From Ursus arctos (Eukaryota > Chordata > Mammalia > Carnivora > Ursidae): 64,000 nucleotides of DNA. This document shows positions 22,484 through 34,245 of the stretch, one piece after another. The number at the start of each line of letters is the position of its first letter. The stretch's first letter is position 1. Both the position numbers and the translations under genes were made by a program. The notes under the pieces were generated by a model. That model was not told where the DNA came from. It saw only the letters and a list, made by a program, of their open reading frames with translations, and did no database searches. The DNA lies in NCBI RefSeq assembly GCF_023065955.2, contig NW_026622852.1, positions 6,480,423-6,544,422 on the forward strand, written 5' to 3'.

Positions 22484-24405
22484 TCAATACTGTACTTTTG
22501 CTTTTGTTTCCCTTGCCTCAGGAAACATATCTAGAAAAATGTTGCTTTGGCCAATGTCAAAGAATTTACTGCCTCTGTTCTCTAGAAGGATTTTTAGGGT
22601 TTCAGGTCTCACATTTAGGTCTGTAATCCATTTTGAATTTATTTGTTGTGTATAGCATAAGAAAGTGGTCCAGTTTCTTTTTTTGAATGTTATTGTCCAG
22701 TTTTCCCAACACCATTTGTTGAAGAAACTTCCTTTTGCCACTGGATATTCTTTTCTGCTTTGTAGAAAATTATTTGATGATATAGTTGTGGGGTTATTTC
22801 TCGGTTTTTTATTCTTTTCCATTAATCTATGTGTCTGTTTTTGTGCCAGTAACATACCGTTTTGATCACTCCAGCTTTGTAATATAACTTGAAGTCTGAA
22901 ATTGTGATGCTGCCAGCTCTGCTTTCCTTTTACAAGATTGCTTTGGCCATTCAGAGTCTTTTGTGGTTCCACACAAATTTTAGGATTGTTTGTTCTAGTT
23001 CTGTGGAAAATGTTATTGATATTTTGATAGGGATTGCATTAAATTTGTAAATTGCTTTGAGTAGTATAGACATTTTTTAAAAATTTTTATTTATTTATTT
23101 ATTTGACAGAGAGAAAGGCAGCCAGCCAGAGAGGGAACACAAGCAGGGGGAGTGGGAGAGGAAGAAGCAGGCTCCCAGCGGAGGAGCCCAATGCAGGCCT
23201 CGATCCCAGGACTCCAGGATCACACCCTGAGCCAAAGGCAGACGCCTAATGACTGAGCCACCCAGGTGCCCCTAGTATAGACATTTTAAAAATGTTTATT
23301 CTTCTAACCCATGAGCATGGAATGTCTTTCCATTTCTTTGTGTTATCTTCAATTTTTTTTCTCAGTGTTTTATAGTTTTCAGAGTATAGGTCTTTCACCT
23401 CTTTGGTTGTTTATTCCTAGGCTTTTGTTTGTTTGTTTGTTTTTAATTTTTGGTGCAATTATAAATGGGACCATTTTCTTAATTTCTCTTTCTGCTGCTT
23501 CATTATTAATGCATAGAAATGCAACAGATTTCTGTAGATTGATTTTGTGTACTGTGACTTTACTGAATTTGTTTATCAGTTCTACAATTTTTTTGATGGA
23601 GTCTTTAGATTTTATGTCATCTGCAAATAGTGAGAATTTTACTTCTTCCTTATTGATTTGGACATTCTTCTTCCTTATCTTAGGGGGAAAGGTCTCAGTT
23701 TTTTCCTATGAAGGATGGGGGAAAGGTCTCAGTTTTTCCCTATTAAGGATGATGTTAGCTGTGGGGTTTTCATATATGGCCTTTATTATGTTGAGGTATG
23801 TTCCCACTAAACATAGTTTATTGAGGGTTTTTATCATGAATGAATATTGTATTTTGTCAAATGCTTTTTCTGCATCTATTGAAAGGATAATGTGGTTTTT
23901 TATGCTTTCTCTTATTGATGTAATGTATCACATTGATTGATGTGTGAGTATTGAACCACCTTGCATCTCGGGAATGAATCCTACTCGATTTGATGAATGA
24001 TTTTTTAAAACGTATTATTGGATTCAGTTTGCTAATATTTTGTTGAAGATTTTTGCATGTATTTTCATCAGAGATATTGGCTTGTAGTTATCCTTTTTTT
24101 CTGTGTCTTTATCTGGCATTGGTATCAGGGTAATACTGGTCTCATAAAACGAATTTGGAAGTTTTTCTTCTCCTTAATTTTTTGGAATAGTTTGTGAAGA
24201 ACAGATATTAATTCTTCTTTAAATGTTTTGTAGAATTCACTTGTGAAGCCATCTGGTCCTGGACTTTTGCTTGTTGGGACTTTTTCATTACTGACTTGAT
24301 TTCATTGCTGGCAATTGGTGTGTTCAAATTTTCTATTTCTTCATGTTTCAATTTTGATAGGTTATATGGTTCTAGGAATTTATCTAGTTCTTCTAGGTTA
24401 TCCAA
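22484..24405 (-). pseudogene. L1 ORF2 RT-to-C-terminal remnant
   Basis: Decayed ORF2. The longest open piece (22972-22484, 162 residues) has the family's C-terminal block [16 protein letters not shown] and a following INSKWITDLNVRPETLKIL. A further piece (24405-24208) carries the pre-RT linker (LEELDKFLEPYNLSKLKHEE). The region between is frameshifted and split by a SINE. Not functional. Confidence 0.85.
23077..23272 (-). mobile_element. Can-SINE, antisense, 15-bp TSD
   Basis: Antisense tail (ttatttatttatttgacaga) at left and head (gagccacccaggtgcccc) at right. Perfect 15-bp direct repeat tagtatagacatttt at 23062-23076 and 23273-23287. Confidence 0.96.
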
Positions 24406-24762
24406 TTTGTTAGTATATAGGTTTTCAAAATATTCTGTTACAATTGTTTTTATTTTCTGTGGTTATTTTGCTACTTCTCCTCTTTTATTTGTGATTTTAT
24501 TTATTTGGCTCCTCTCCCTCTCTCTCCCTCTCTCTCTCATTAGAATTCTGGCTATAGATTTATCAATTTAGTTGATCTTTTCAAAGAACCATCTCCTGGT
24601 TTCATTGATCTATTCTCTTGTACTTTTAGTGTCAATGTGATTTATTTCTGCTCTAATTTTATTATATTATTCCTTCTGCTGGTTTGGGGTTTTGTTTGTT
24701 CTTCTTTTTCTAGCTCCTTTAGGTGTAAGGTCTGTGGTGTTTTATTCTCAAAAAAAAAAAAT

Positions 24763-24895
24763 AGGTATGTAAATATCATTACACCCATTTTCAGGTAGAA
24801 AGAAATGAAGGTAAAAAGACCATATAAATAGTCTTTAAAGTCATAAGCTCTAGAGTTTGGCTACCTATATTAGAATCAGAGCTCTTCTAATAATA
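24763..24895 (-). repeat. Probable MIR SINE, antisense
   Basis: atcattacacccattttcag, then 'aaagaaatgaaggtaaaaag' and 'agctctagagtttggctacc' follow the antisense MIR order, with strong decay. Confidence 0.5.
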
Positions 24896-25007
24896 AATTA
24901 TATATGATAATTTTTTAATTAACAAAAGGGATGGCTCCCAGTTCTTTGAGAAAGAGAGTTATAGGTTGTAAAACTGGCAAGAGGTTTATATCAAGCAGAA
25001 AAACCTG

Positions 25008-26790
25008 TTGGAATTAATTAACAAATTTAGTAAAGTCACAGGGTTTCTAATTAACATACAGAAATCAGTAGCATTCTTATAAAACAACCATGAACTATCT
25101 GAAAAATTAATAAAGCAACAATTCCATTCAAAATAGCATCAAACATAATAAAATATCTAGGAATAAATATAACTAGGTGAATGAAAGATCTGTACAAGGA
25201 AAACTACAAAACCTGGATAAATGAAATAGATGAAGATACAAACAAATGGAAAGATATCCCATGTTCATTGGTCTGAAGATTTAACATTATTTAAATGTAC
25301 ATACTATCAAATGCCATCTATAGATTCAACACAATCCCTATCAAAATTCCAATGGCATTTTTTATAATAGTAAATATATATCATATCAAAAATTTGTATG
25401 GAAGTACAAAAGATCCCAAGTAGCCAAACCAATCCTGAGAAAGAAGAGCAAAGTTGGAGACATCACACTTCCTGATTTCAAAATATACTGCAGGGCTGTA
25501 GTAATTAAAATGGCATGGTACTGGCATTAAAATAGATACATAAACCAATGGGACAGAATGGAGAGACCAGAAAAAAACTCCTGCATGTATATTTAACTTA
25601 TACTTGACAAGAAAGACACAAACAATTAATGAGTAAAAGATAGTATCTTCAAAACATGCTATTAGGTAAACTGGATAACCAAATGAAAAATGAGTGAAAT
25701 CAGACACCTGTCATACACCACTCAAAAAATAACTCAGGGTGCCTGAATAAGTCAGTCAGTTAAGTGGCTAGCTCTTGATTTCAGCATATCATGATCTTGG
25801 GATCTTGAGATAGAGCCCTGCATCAGGCTCTGTGCTCAGTGGGGAGTCTCCTTGGGATTCTCTCTCTCCCTCTGCCCCTCCCCCCACTCTCTCTCACTCT
25901 CTATCTCTCTCTTTCAAATAAATAAATACATCTTAAAATAACTAAAAATGGATCATAAGCTTAAATACAACACCTGCTATTCTGAAACTCCTAGAAGAAA
26001 ACATAGGGAAGAAACTCTTCAACATTGGTCTTGGCAATGATTTTTTGGATATGACACCAAAACCACAAGCAACTGAATAAAAATCAACAAGAATACATCA
26101 AACTTAAGATCTTCTGCACAGCAAAAGAAACAATCAGCAAAATGGAAAGGCAGCCTATGAAATATGAGAAAATATTTACAAATCATTTATTGGATAAGAC
26201 TAATGTCCAAATATATAAAGAGCTCACAGAACTCAATAACAGACAAGAAAAACAAAACAAAACAAAACAAAAAACAAAACAAAACCAAAAGCAAAACGTA
26301 CAAACAAACAAAACATGCAATCTGATTAAAAATGGGTAGAGGAACTGGATAGACATTTTTCCAAAGAAGATGTACAAGTGGCCAACAGGTACATGAAAAG
26401 ATGTTTAATATAATATATCATCAGGGAAATGCAAATCAAAACTACAATGAGATATCAACTCATACAGGTAGAATTCTATCAATAAGAAGACAAGAGATAA
26501 CAAGTGTTGGCAAGGATGTGGAGAAAAGGGGACCTTGTATCTTGTTGGTGGGAATGTAAATTTGTACAGCCACTATGGAAAACATATGGTGTTTCCTCAA
26601 AAAAATAAAAATAGAACTATTATATGATCAAGTTATCTCACTTCTGGGTTATATTTAAAGGAATATTAAAAGGAAATGAAAACAGGATCTCAAAGTGATA
26701 TCTTTACTTCTATATATATGGCAGCATTATTCATAAAAGCCAAAATATGGAAACAACCTAAGTGTCTGTCAAGTCCTAAATAGTTAAATA
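25008..26790 (+). mobile_element. L1 3' half, sense, 5' truncated
   Basis: Starts in the RT region (acagaaatcagtagcattct), passes the conserved C-terminal blocks ('gatatcccatgttcattggt', 'gcatggtactggcattaaaa', 'acttctgggttatatttaaa') and ends near 26790 with no clear A tail. Open frames are short and frequently interrupted. A SINE is inserted at 25737. An A/C-rich stretch (aaacaaaacaaaacaaaaaa) lies near 26250-26310. More diverged than the full-length copy, hence an older insertion. Confidence 0.88.
25737..25938 (+). mobile_element. Can-SINE, sense, older subfamily
   Basis: Head gggtgcctgaataagtcagt, middle 'gccctgcatcaggctctgtg', CT-rich tract and aaataaataaatacatctt tail. Short direct repeat aaaataact on either side. 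Confidence 0.9.
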
Positions 26791-28920
26791 AAAGTTTTAT
26801 ATCTCAAATGGGTGGAGAAACAATTTAAGTTTTTTACAGTAAATGCTCTAAGAAAAGGGAGGTCGGGGCCTGAGAGTTAGGAAAAAAGACAGTCTAAAGT
26901 TTAATCAGGCTAAGAAGAACTTTAAGGCCCTTCTGAAAGACTGGTTGGTTGTAAAAGGATATCATTATTAGGACCTTATTAGAGAAGGAAAATAATTTTT
27001 CCAGGGTCACAAAAATTTTATTGTCAAATCAGAGTGAACCAATGGCTGCTTGAATTTAACACCTATGATCTTAACTTCTATGGTAACCCAAATTGGTAAA
27101 TTAAAAGACTCTTTTTTACATGTCTCCTTTAGAGCAACTGGTCTGGTGACTTGCATCAAGTAGATTTTTTTTTTCTTTTTAAGGACCTTTTATGCTATAA
27201 GATGAGCTGTCTTTGGCAAATATAGATGTCAGTTGATATTTATTGAGACATTTCCAGAAAAGAATTATATAATCAGAAGCTCTTTTAAGCAAAGCATTCC
27301 AAAGTGTTGTTCTCAATATTCCCTATCTCTTGTATGAAAAAATCTCAAGGCAATAAATATATTCTATACTTCATCATACCTCTAAAAATAAGGAAATCCT
27401 AGTACATAAAACTCAGGTCTTCAATAGGGTGTTAAGATTAGTTGTGCATGGAAATCAGTCAATTAATATACCCCTTTACTTGTTTTCGACTTCTTTTGGA
27501 CAAACAGAACCAGCATAGAAATGGAATCATTCAATTTCTTTAGCTGTTGAGATTCTGGAGTTAGATAAGAAGCAGAGAAACTTGAAGGAAGTTTTAGTCC
27601 TGGATTGGCACCTGGGGGCAAGAGAGAAATAAATGGGTTGAAACACTGTGAAATGCAGCATATGTACAAAAAAGCATACGCTTCATACATGTGCAACTTA
27701 ATGAATAGTTACAAGTTGAACACTCCATAACACATCTGAAAGAAGCTATGCTGACAGTCTCAGGGAGTTCCAACTTGTTTTTTACCTCTTGGGAGATTGA
27801 AAGGTTCATGAGATAATTCAAACACTCTGGTCTTAATCTGAATGAACATTTTGCCTGTATTTTTCTGAACCTTGCCTCCTCATTACTTCTACTATTCTGT
27901 CTATAAAAACTGAAATCTAAAATTCTCCTTTACTGGTTATTTCTGTATTCGTAAAGCCTCAGGACTATCGGTGCCGGTCCTGTTACAATCAATATTCTTT
28001 TCCCTCTATCAGCAGAATCAAGTTGTTATTTTGAAATTAATTTACGTCATCTTTCTTTGTACTATTCACTGAGATCCATCTTGTCACCCACATTTCACTG
28101 TGTGACATCTTGTCAAAGCCATTTTGCTGCAAGCCTTTTGAAACCAATTTCACAAGTCAAATGACTGGTCTATATACGAAGAATAAAAATCTCTCCAGTC
28201 AGCTAAAATGCTGCTGTTGTCATTTTTAATGAAGTCATCCTATAAAAGCAAAACACCCAACTCTGACAGACTCACATATGCATGTACAGGTATAAAACAG
28301 ATTTAAATGAATGCAGCTTTAAATAAAAATTGAAACAGATTGTACATTTAGATGAAGCTAATTTAATAAACCAATAAAAATAACTCCATATGATAAAAAT
28401 TATACCCTGTAATTGTTTGCTGTTGTCATGTCTGCCATTTGATGGAATTAGGAGGCAGGCTGCCAGTGGAATGCTATAGACGATCAGTGAGTTGTCAGCC
28501 GAGACAAGAGTGCAAAGGCAGCACTCTCTCTATTCCCATCAATCAGAAGGAAAATTCAGTTCTCTTGCACAGTCTTTCATCTATTGGATTATATGGATAT
28601 TATTTTTTAATTATAAAATTTCTCAGATTAAAGGACAGCTGTTTACTCTCCAAAGAGTCCTTAAGTAAATTTTCTCCTATTCTAATCTACTCTTGAATAT
28701 GTCAACCATAGACACAAAGAAAAAAAAAATCACTGGGTGGTTAGCCTGAGTGGAGTAAAAAATGTAAGTGGAATGTCTTAAGGACTTTTCGTCAAATGAG
28801 CTCAATTGAGGCTATTTGCTTCACTCAGTGCAAAGGAAAATGAGGCACTTTATTTTAAGTAGTTCATTTGAGGCTTTATTCTTGGACAGAAACACAACTG
28901 TACTATGTATTTGTTCAGGG
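26791..28920. other. Unique sequence, candidate conserved noncoding block
   Basis: No gene or repeat recognised. 27960-28270 contains a compact, non-repetitive block of balanced composition (see findings). Two overlapping short open frames on the minus strand near 27463-27821 have no recognisable domain. Confidence 0.45.
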
Positions 28921-28947
28921 ATTTATTATTATTATTATTATTATTTT
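28921..28947. repeat. (ATT)n microsatellite
   Basis: Eight or nine ATT units. Confidence 0.95.
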
Positions 28948-29599
28948 ACTATATATTTAGGTAGTGCTTTGCTCTTTTCAAAGTACCCAAAGATTGTAAT
29001 AGTCACCAAAAACAACGAGAAACACTAAACATTATGTGTGACACAATCAGAAAATTTTCTTTCTGGAATTGTGGCAGGTAAAAATCAGCATAATAAATAT
29101 ACTGAGTTTGGTCTTCTATAGACGTAATTCTCAATTACAGATGGTTTGTTACAGAAAATATATTTTTCTAATCTCATTTAGTGAAATAAGGTGGTCTACA
29201 ATGTTTACTAAGGAATTAGAATGAAATATTATTGTTACAAGTTACATTATAATTATTATAAAAGTACTATCAAATCAACAATGTGTAAGCCTATATAAGT
29301 CCAAGAAAAAAAATACAGGAAATAAGGTTTTATGTATAATGTTTGTGTCAAAGTGATGAGGGATAGAAACAGAAAAATGTTCACCTTTAGCCCAGAAGGC
29401 TGACCGATAGCCTGCAAAGTTCCAATAAGATCAAATATGTGCTGGTTGCTACATTTTTAAAGGGTCTCATGACTGCCTGTGTGTCTCACTGATAGTAAAT
29501 ATCAAACTGAATGACGAGCACCAGAAAAATCTTACAAAAGTAGTTTTATAAGTAGAAATTCGTAAAGCACATTTATGATCTGATTCTCCCTGCGTGTCC
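28948..29599. other. Unique AT-rich sequence
   Basis: Nothing recognised. The LTR described next may extend leftwards into this stretch. Confidence 0.4.
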
Positions 29600-29772
29600 C
29601 TTCACCTTTGAGCACTAAGCATATAACCACCAGCTTCATACAGCAAAAGTGTAGCTATTTCTGCCCATGGGTCCTGTCTGCATGCTACTTAAATAAACCT
29701 GCTGATTTGCACCATACAGCATCTCAAGAATTCTTTCCTGACCATTGCATTGGACAACCCTGCAACAAAAGT
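29600..29772 (+). repeat. Probable endogenous retrovirus (class I-like) LTR 3' end
   Basis: Contains 'tgcccatgggtcctgtctgc', a polyadenylation signal (aataaa near 29692), 'ttgcaccatacagcatctca' and 'agaattctttcctga'. This order resembles the R-U5 end of gammaretrovirus-like LTRs. No internal viral genes follow, so it would be a solo or fragmentary LTR. The left boundary is not defined. Recognised by eye; the family is not named. Confidence 0.5.
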
Positions 29773-29817
29773 AGCAAAGTTATTGAGTCATATGCTATTT
29801 ATTTCCTTAATTTTACC

Positions 29818-29886
29818 TTTTTCTTTTATCTTTTCTTTCCTTTTTCTTTTCCTTTTTCTTTTTCTTTTCTTTTCTCTACTTTTCTT
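29818..29886. repeat. (CTTTT)n-like pyrimidine tract
   Basis: Roughly 70 bases of almost pure C/T with irregular ctttt units. Confidence 0.85.
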
Positions 29887-30608
29887 AAGAATTGGCAAAC
29901 TATGATCATGGCACCTAAATGGCCAGTTACTTTTTTTTTTTTCCTTTCAGGCCTTGGAAATAACATTTTCTTTGCATTTTTAGTGGATACATATGAAATG
30001 GTTATATCCGTTCTTACATAATATACTCAGTTTTGTCTCTACTTCCCCAACGAGTGAAATTTTACTATCTGGCTCTTTAAGGAAGTTTGTTGGCCCCTTG
30101 TTTTAGAACGCCAGCAACACCTCAGTACGTGACCCTCTTGATAAGCATCACTCTTACTTTATTGATCACAGGGAAATAACGTCTAACGCTCCTCAGGTAA
30201 ATACTTCAACAATTTAAGTTCCCTTCTACCTTTTGTTTCCCAAGAGATTTTTAGGTGATTATTAGCAATTGGAAGGTATGAAGGAATTCCCGCAGTCATG
30301 GAGATGATCGCACTATGTGATGTTGCTCCACTCATCTACAAATGTGGTGAATTACCTTGATTACTACTGTTGAACCACTTCTAAATTTGTGTGATAAATA
30401 CCTTACAATTATAGATTATTTTAGAATAGCATAAAATTATGTTAGCTAATATTTTATTTAAAAGTTTTTATAACTAAATTGATAATTAAAACTGACCTTT
30501 AATCCTCTCAATCTCACTCTTTCATTGTCTTGCATTGTACTAATTTTTTTTTTCAATAGTTACATGAACCTCATACGATGAGCTGGAGTTTTATTTTTTC
30601 CAAATTTT
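29887..30608. other. Unique sequence
   Basis: No gene or repeat recognised. 30100-30200 has a few CpGs, unusual for this window, without further signal. Confidence 0.4.
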
Positions 30609-30770
30609 TATTTTTTTATTTTTAATTTTTAAAATATTTTATTTATTTATTTATTTGAAAGTGCAAGAGTGGGAGAGGAAGAGAGAGAGAGGACCAAGCA
30701 GGGGGGAGGGCCAGGAGTAGAGGAAGAAGCAGACTCCCCACCGAGCAGGGAGCCCGATGCAGCGCCCCTT
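30609..30770 (-). mobile_element. Can-SINE, antisense, internally deleted
   Basis: Tail and middle are normal (ttatttatttatttgaaagt to 'gagcagggagcccgatgcag'), but most of the tRNA-like head is missing. The last bases before the flank are gcgcccc, the complement of the extreme 5' head. Imperfect direct repeats (tttttccaaattttt near 30595, cttttcccaattttt near 30769) flank the element. This points to internal loss of about 85 bases rather than 5' truncation. Confidence 0.8.
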
Positions 30771-31547
30771 TTCCCAATTTTTCTATTAAACTTGCATATC
30801 ATGTGAATTCATCATTCTGTGCATATTTTTAAGAAGTCAACTATAACACTCCCTGGGCCTGGGTTATTATTGGGAGGCATATTTATTATCTACGGTGAAA
30901 TAATGTAGATTGTAAAGAAAATATCTTTACGTTTTTAAAGAGTTAGGGCCTAGAAGAAATTTTACTGAAACTTGGAAGCTGTGTTAGAAGAGCAAGCAGA
31001 AGTTAACTTACAATTGTATAAATATTGAAAACTCCACAGAGATTTACCTATCTGTAGAGGTATGTTTTTACACTTGAAGGAAAAATAAGTCATTTTTGGA
31101 TTATAAAGCCTAAGGCAATGGTCTTTCACTTTCCCTGGAGAGGATTATTTAAATTCCAAAGTATTAGAGTAGAAATTTCCAAGAAAGACTCTCTATGATG
31201 GGCAGAAGGAGTCAGCTGCCTACTTTTTTCCTGAATATAAGTACAGAAAATTCATTTTCTCTATTCCTTGCCTATAAATCAGATTATGTATGTGGAGAAT
31301 ATTTGACTTGGTGCCTATCATATTAGTGTAAGTATAACAACTGAGACATAACGGCATGGCATGCTTTGTATTGGCTATAAGGTAAATAATAAGAAATCTG
31401 CTCTGATTCAAAAACCTGATGTGTGCATTCAGAACAAAATAATAAAGATTAATATTTAAAAAAGCATTTTGGCATGAAAAATTCTTGTGGGGTGTTCATT
31501 AAAATTTCATTAAACCTGTAAATGATAAAGGGAACACTAACCTCTTT
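30771..31547. other. Unique sequence
   Basis: No gene or repeat recognised. Short minus-strand open frame at 31220-31411 without a domain. Confidence 0.45.
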
Positions 31548-31918
31548 GCTCTGTTGAGTCTTCCCAGTTCATGAACATATGTCTCCATTTATTTAGGTTT
31601 TCTTAGATTTTTTCTAACTTTTGTTGAGGTGATTGCAAATGGTATCTTGTCTTGATTTTGATTTCCACAGGCAACTAATTTTTGTTGACTGTGTATTCTG
31701 TAAAATTTCAGAACTTAATTGCTATTTCTAAAGGCTTTATTTGCTTTATTTTGCAGATTTCTTGCTTGGTTGTTGTTTTTTACATAGCAAATCATATCAT
31801 CTGCAAATAAATAGTCATATTTCTTTAATGCAATTTATGTGCCTTTCAACATATTTATGTCACTGTATATTTTTAGACAACACATACGCCTTTTTTCTAG
31901 TCTGCAATTCCCTGTATT
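31548..31918 (-). mobile_element. Ancient L1 ORF2 fragment, antisense
   Basis: Matches old L1 RT/thumb antisense sequence in order: ttcccagttcatgaacatat, then 'tgattgcaaatggtatcttg', 'atcatatcatctgcaaataa'. No open frame. Confidence 0.8.
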
Positions 31919-31934
31919 TTATTTTTTTTTAATT

Positions 31935-32142
31935 TTTAAAAAAGATTTATTTATTTTAGAGAGAAAGAATGTGTTAGCCCATAAGGGAGTGGTGGGGGAG
32001 GGGCAGAGGAAGAGAGAATCTCAAGCATATTCCCTGCCGAGTGCGGAGCCTGACCAGGGGCTTGATCTCACCACCCTGAGGTCATGACCTGAGCCAAAAT
32101 CGAGAGTTGGACACTTAACTGACTAATCCACCCAGGCATCCC
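31935..32142 (-). mobile_element. Can-SINE, antisense
   Basis: Tail aaaaagatttatttatttta, middle 'gagtgcggagcctgaccagg', head 'ctaatccacccaggcatccc'. No clear direct repeat; the head is diverged, so an old copy. Confidence 0.88.
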
Positions 32143-32818
32143 TCTTGGTATCTTAATCAAAATATTTAAATAATTTATATGTAAGTATTTTTTATGTTAG
32201 GGCACAAATCTGCCATTTGTTAGTTTTTTTGTTGTTGTTACTCATTCTTCTGTTTCTCTTTTCTCAACTTTCTGTACGACGATTTTTCAAGATTTTGCAG
32301 ACTTTTTTTTAGTAATCTATCTTGATTTATTTGCAGTATTTATATTAGTTTTGTATAGGTTTCACAGTGGTTGCTGTAGGTATTATAACATACAAGTTAA
32401 CATAGTCTACTTGGTATCCCTGTTTTACCACTTCGGGTGAGGTGTAGAAATCTTCCTTCCACTGAGGTCTCTTTACCCTCTCCACATTTAAGTGCAATTC
32501 TCTTGAGTACCACTTCAGATGGTGTTATAATTCTTGTTTCAATTACCAAATATGAACTTAAAATTTTATTTTATGGCTTTATATTTTCCTTAATTTCTAC
32601 CCTTAATCTTTATCCATTCATTGTCCTTTCTTTTAGTAGTTCCAGGCCTCCTGTGCTACTTTCTCTTTTCTGTTCTGAGTACTTCTTTTAGCCATTCTTA
32701 AAGGAAAGTTCTCCTGGTGACAAATTCTCCTCTTTTTCATTTGCCTGAGAATGTTTAGTTTCCCCTTCATTCTTGAAGAATATTTTCACAGGATATAGAA
32801 TGTAGGATTGACATTTAT

Positions 32819-32835
32819 TATCTTTCAGAATTTTT
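32819..32835. repeat. Target-site duplication, left copy (17 bp)
   Basis: tatctttcagaattttt, identical to 34229-34245. It marks the 3' (poly-A) side of the young antisense L1. Confidence 0.95.
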
Positions 32836-34228
32836 TTTTTTGTTTTTTGTTTTGTTTTGTTTTGTTTTTTAATGATTTTTTATTATATTATGTTAGTCAC
32901 CATACAGTACATCCCCGGTTTCCGATGTAAGGCTCGATGATTCATTAGTTGTGTATAACACCCAGTGCACCATGCAATACGTGCCCTCCTTAATACCCAT
33001 CACCGGTCTATCCCATTCCCCCACCCCCCTCCCCTCTGAAGTCCTCAGTTTGTTTCTCATAGTCCATAGTCTCTCATGTTTCATTCCCCCTTCTGACTAC
33101 CCCCCCTTTCTTTATCCCTTTCTTCCCCTACCGATCATCCTAGTTCTTATGTTCCATAGATGAGAGAAATCATATGATAGTTGTCTTTCTCTGCTTGACT
33201 TATTTCACTTAGCATTATCTCCTCCAGTGCCGTCCATGTTGTAGCAAATGTTGAGAACTCGTTCTTTCTGATAGCTGAGTAATATTCCATTGTATATATG
33301 GACCACAACTTCTTAATCCAGTCATCTGTTGAAGGGCATCTCGGCTCCTTCCACAATTTAGCTATTGTGGACATTGCTGCTATGAACATTGGGGTGCATA
33401 TGGCCCTTCTCTTTACTACGTCTGTATCTTTGGGGTAAATACCCAGTAGTGCAATGGCTGGATCATAGGGTAGCTCAATTTTTAACTTTTTAAGGGACCT
33501 CCACACTGTTTTCCAGAGTGGCTGTACCAACTTGCATTCCCACTAACAATGTAGGAGGGATCCCCTTTCTCCACATCCTCTCCAACAATTGTTGTTTCTT
33601 GCCTTGTCTATTTTTGGCATTCTAACTGGCATAAGGTGGTATCTCAGTGTGGTTTTGATTTGAATTTCCTTGATGGCTAATGATTTTGAACATTTTTTCA
33701 TGTGTCTGTTAGCCATTTGTATGTCTTCATTGGAAAAGTGTCTGTTCATATCTTCTGCCCATTTTTTGATTTGTTTATTTGTTTCTCGTGTATTGAGTTT
33801 GAGAAGTTCTTTGTAGATCTTGGATACCAGTCCTTTATCTGTAGTGTCATTTGCAAATATATTCTCCCATTCCGTGGGCTGCCTCTTAGTTTTTCTGACT
33901 GTTTCCTTGGCTGTGCAGAAACTTTTAATCTTGATGAAGTCCCATAAATTCATTTTATCTTTTGTTTCTCTTGCCTTTGGGGATGTGTCATGAAAAAGGT
34001 TGCTTTGGCCGATGTCGTAGAGGTTGTTGCCTATGTTCTCCTCTAGAATTTTGATGGATTCCTGTCTCACATCGAGGTCTTTCATCCATTTGGAGTTTAT
34101 TTTTGTGTATGGTGTGAGATAGTGGTCAAGTTTCATTCTCTTGCATGTAGCTGTCCAATTTTCCCAGCACCATTTATTGAAGAGACTGTCTTTTTCCCAC
34201 CGGATGTTTTTTCCTGCTTTATCAAATA
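32836..34228 (-). mobile_element. Young 5'-truncated L1, antisense, perfect TSD
   Basis: A 1.39-kb L1 3' end with poly-A (seen as poly-T with ttttg units at 32836-32870), 3'UTR (to about 33147) and the last third of ORF2. It is flanked by a perfect 17-bp direct repeat and sits inside an ancient L1/HAL1. ORF2 here reads open except for one stop, unlike all other L1s in the window, so this is probably the youngest L1 present. It belongs to the same family as the full-length copy at 8470-14456. Confidence 0.97.
33147..34228 (-). pseudogene. L1 ORF2 C-terminal region with a single nonsense codon
   Basis: Reads from [19 protein letters not shown] through the conserved C-terminal blocks to the natural end DNYHMISLIYGT. 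The frame is continuous except for a TAG at 33545-33543 within the cysteine motif: HCWWEC in the full-length copy is HC-stop-WEC here, a single TGG to TAG change. The first residues of the upstream open frame (34259-34229) belong to the host sequence. Because the copy is 5' truncated it lacks endonuclease and RT catalytic domains and could not have been active. Confidence 0.92.
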
Positions 34229-34245
34229 TATCTTTCAGAATTTTT
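34229..34245. repeat. Target-site duplication, right copy (17 bp)
   Basis: Identical to 32819-32835. It marks the truncated 5' side of the young L1. Confidence 0.95.

Larger units (their letters stand above)
21230..24737 (-). mobile_element. L1 3' half, antisense, 5' truncated
   Basis: Begins with the antisense 3'UTR (ttccagtatagttaacacac, 'taatccccttcacctgtttc') and continues through the ORF2 C-terminus, RT and part of the linker. It stops near 24737, at a point equivalent to about 2010 in the first L1. Two SINEs are inserted (21450-21652 sense, 23077-23272 antisense). Many stops and shifts. A CT-rich tract lies near 24512-24538. Confidence 0.92.

Noticed and set aside
29608..30021. 137-codon open frame
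   Set aside because: Starts in the LTR-like segment and runs through a CTTTT tract; its hydrophobic, Phe/Leu/Ser-rich tail is a low-complexity translation.
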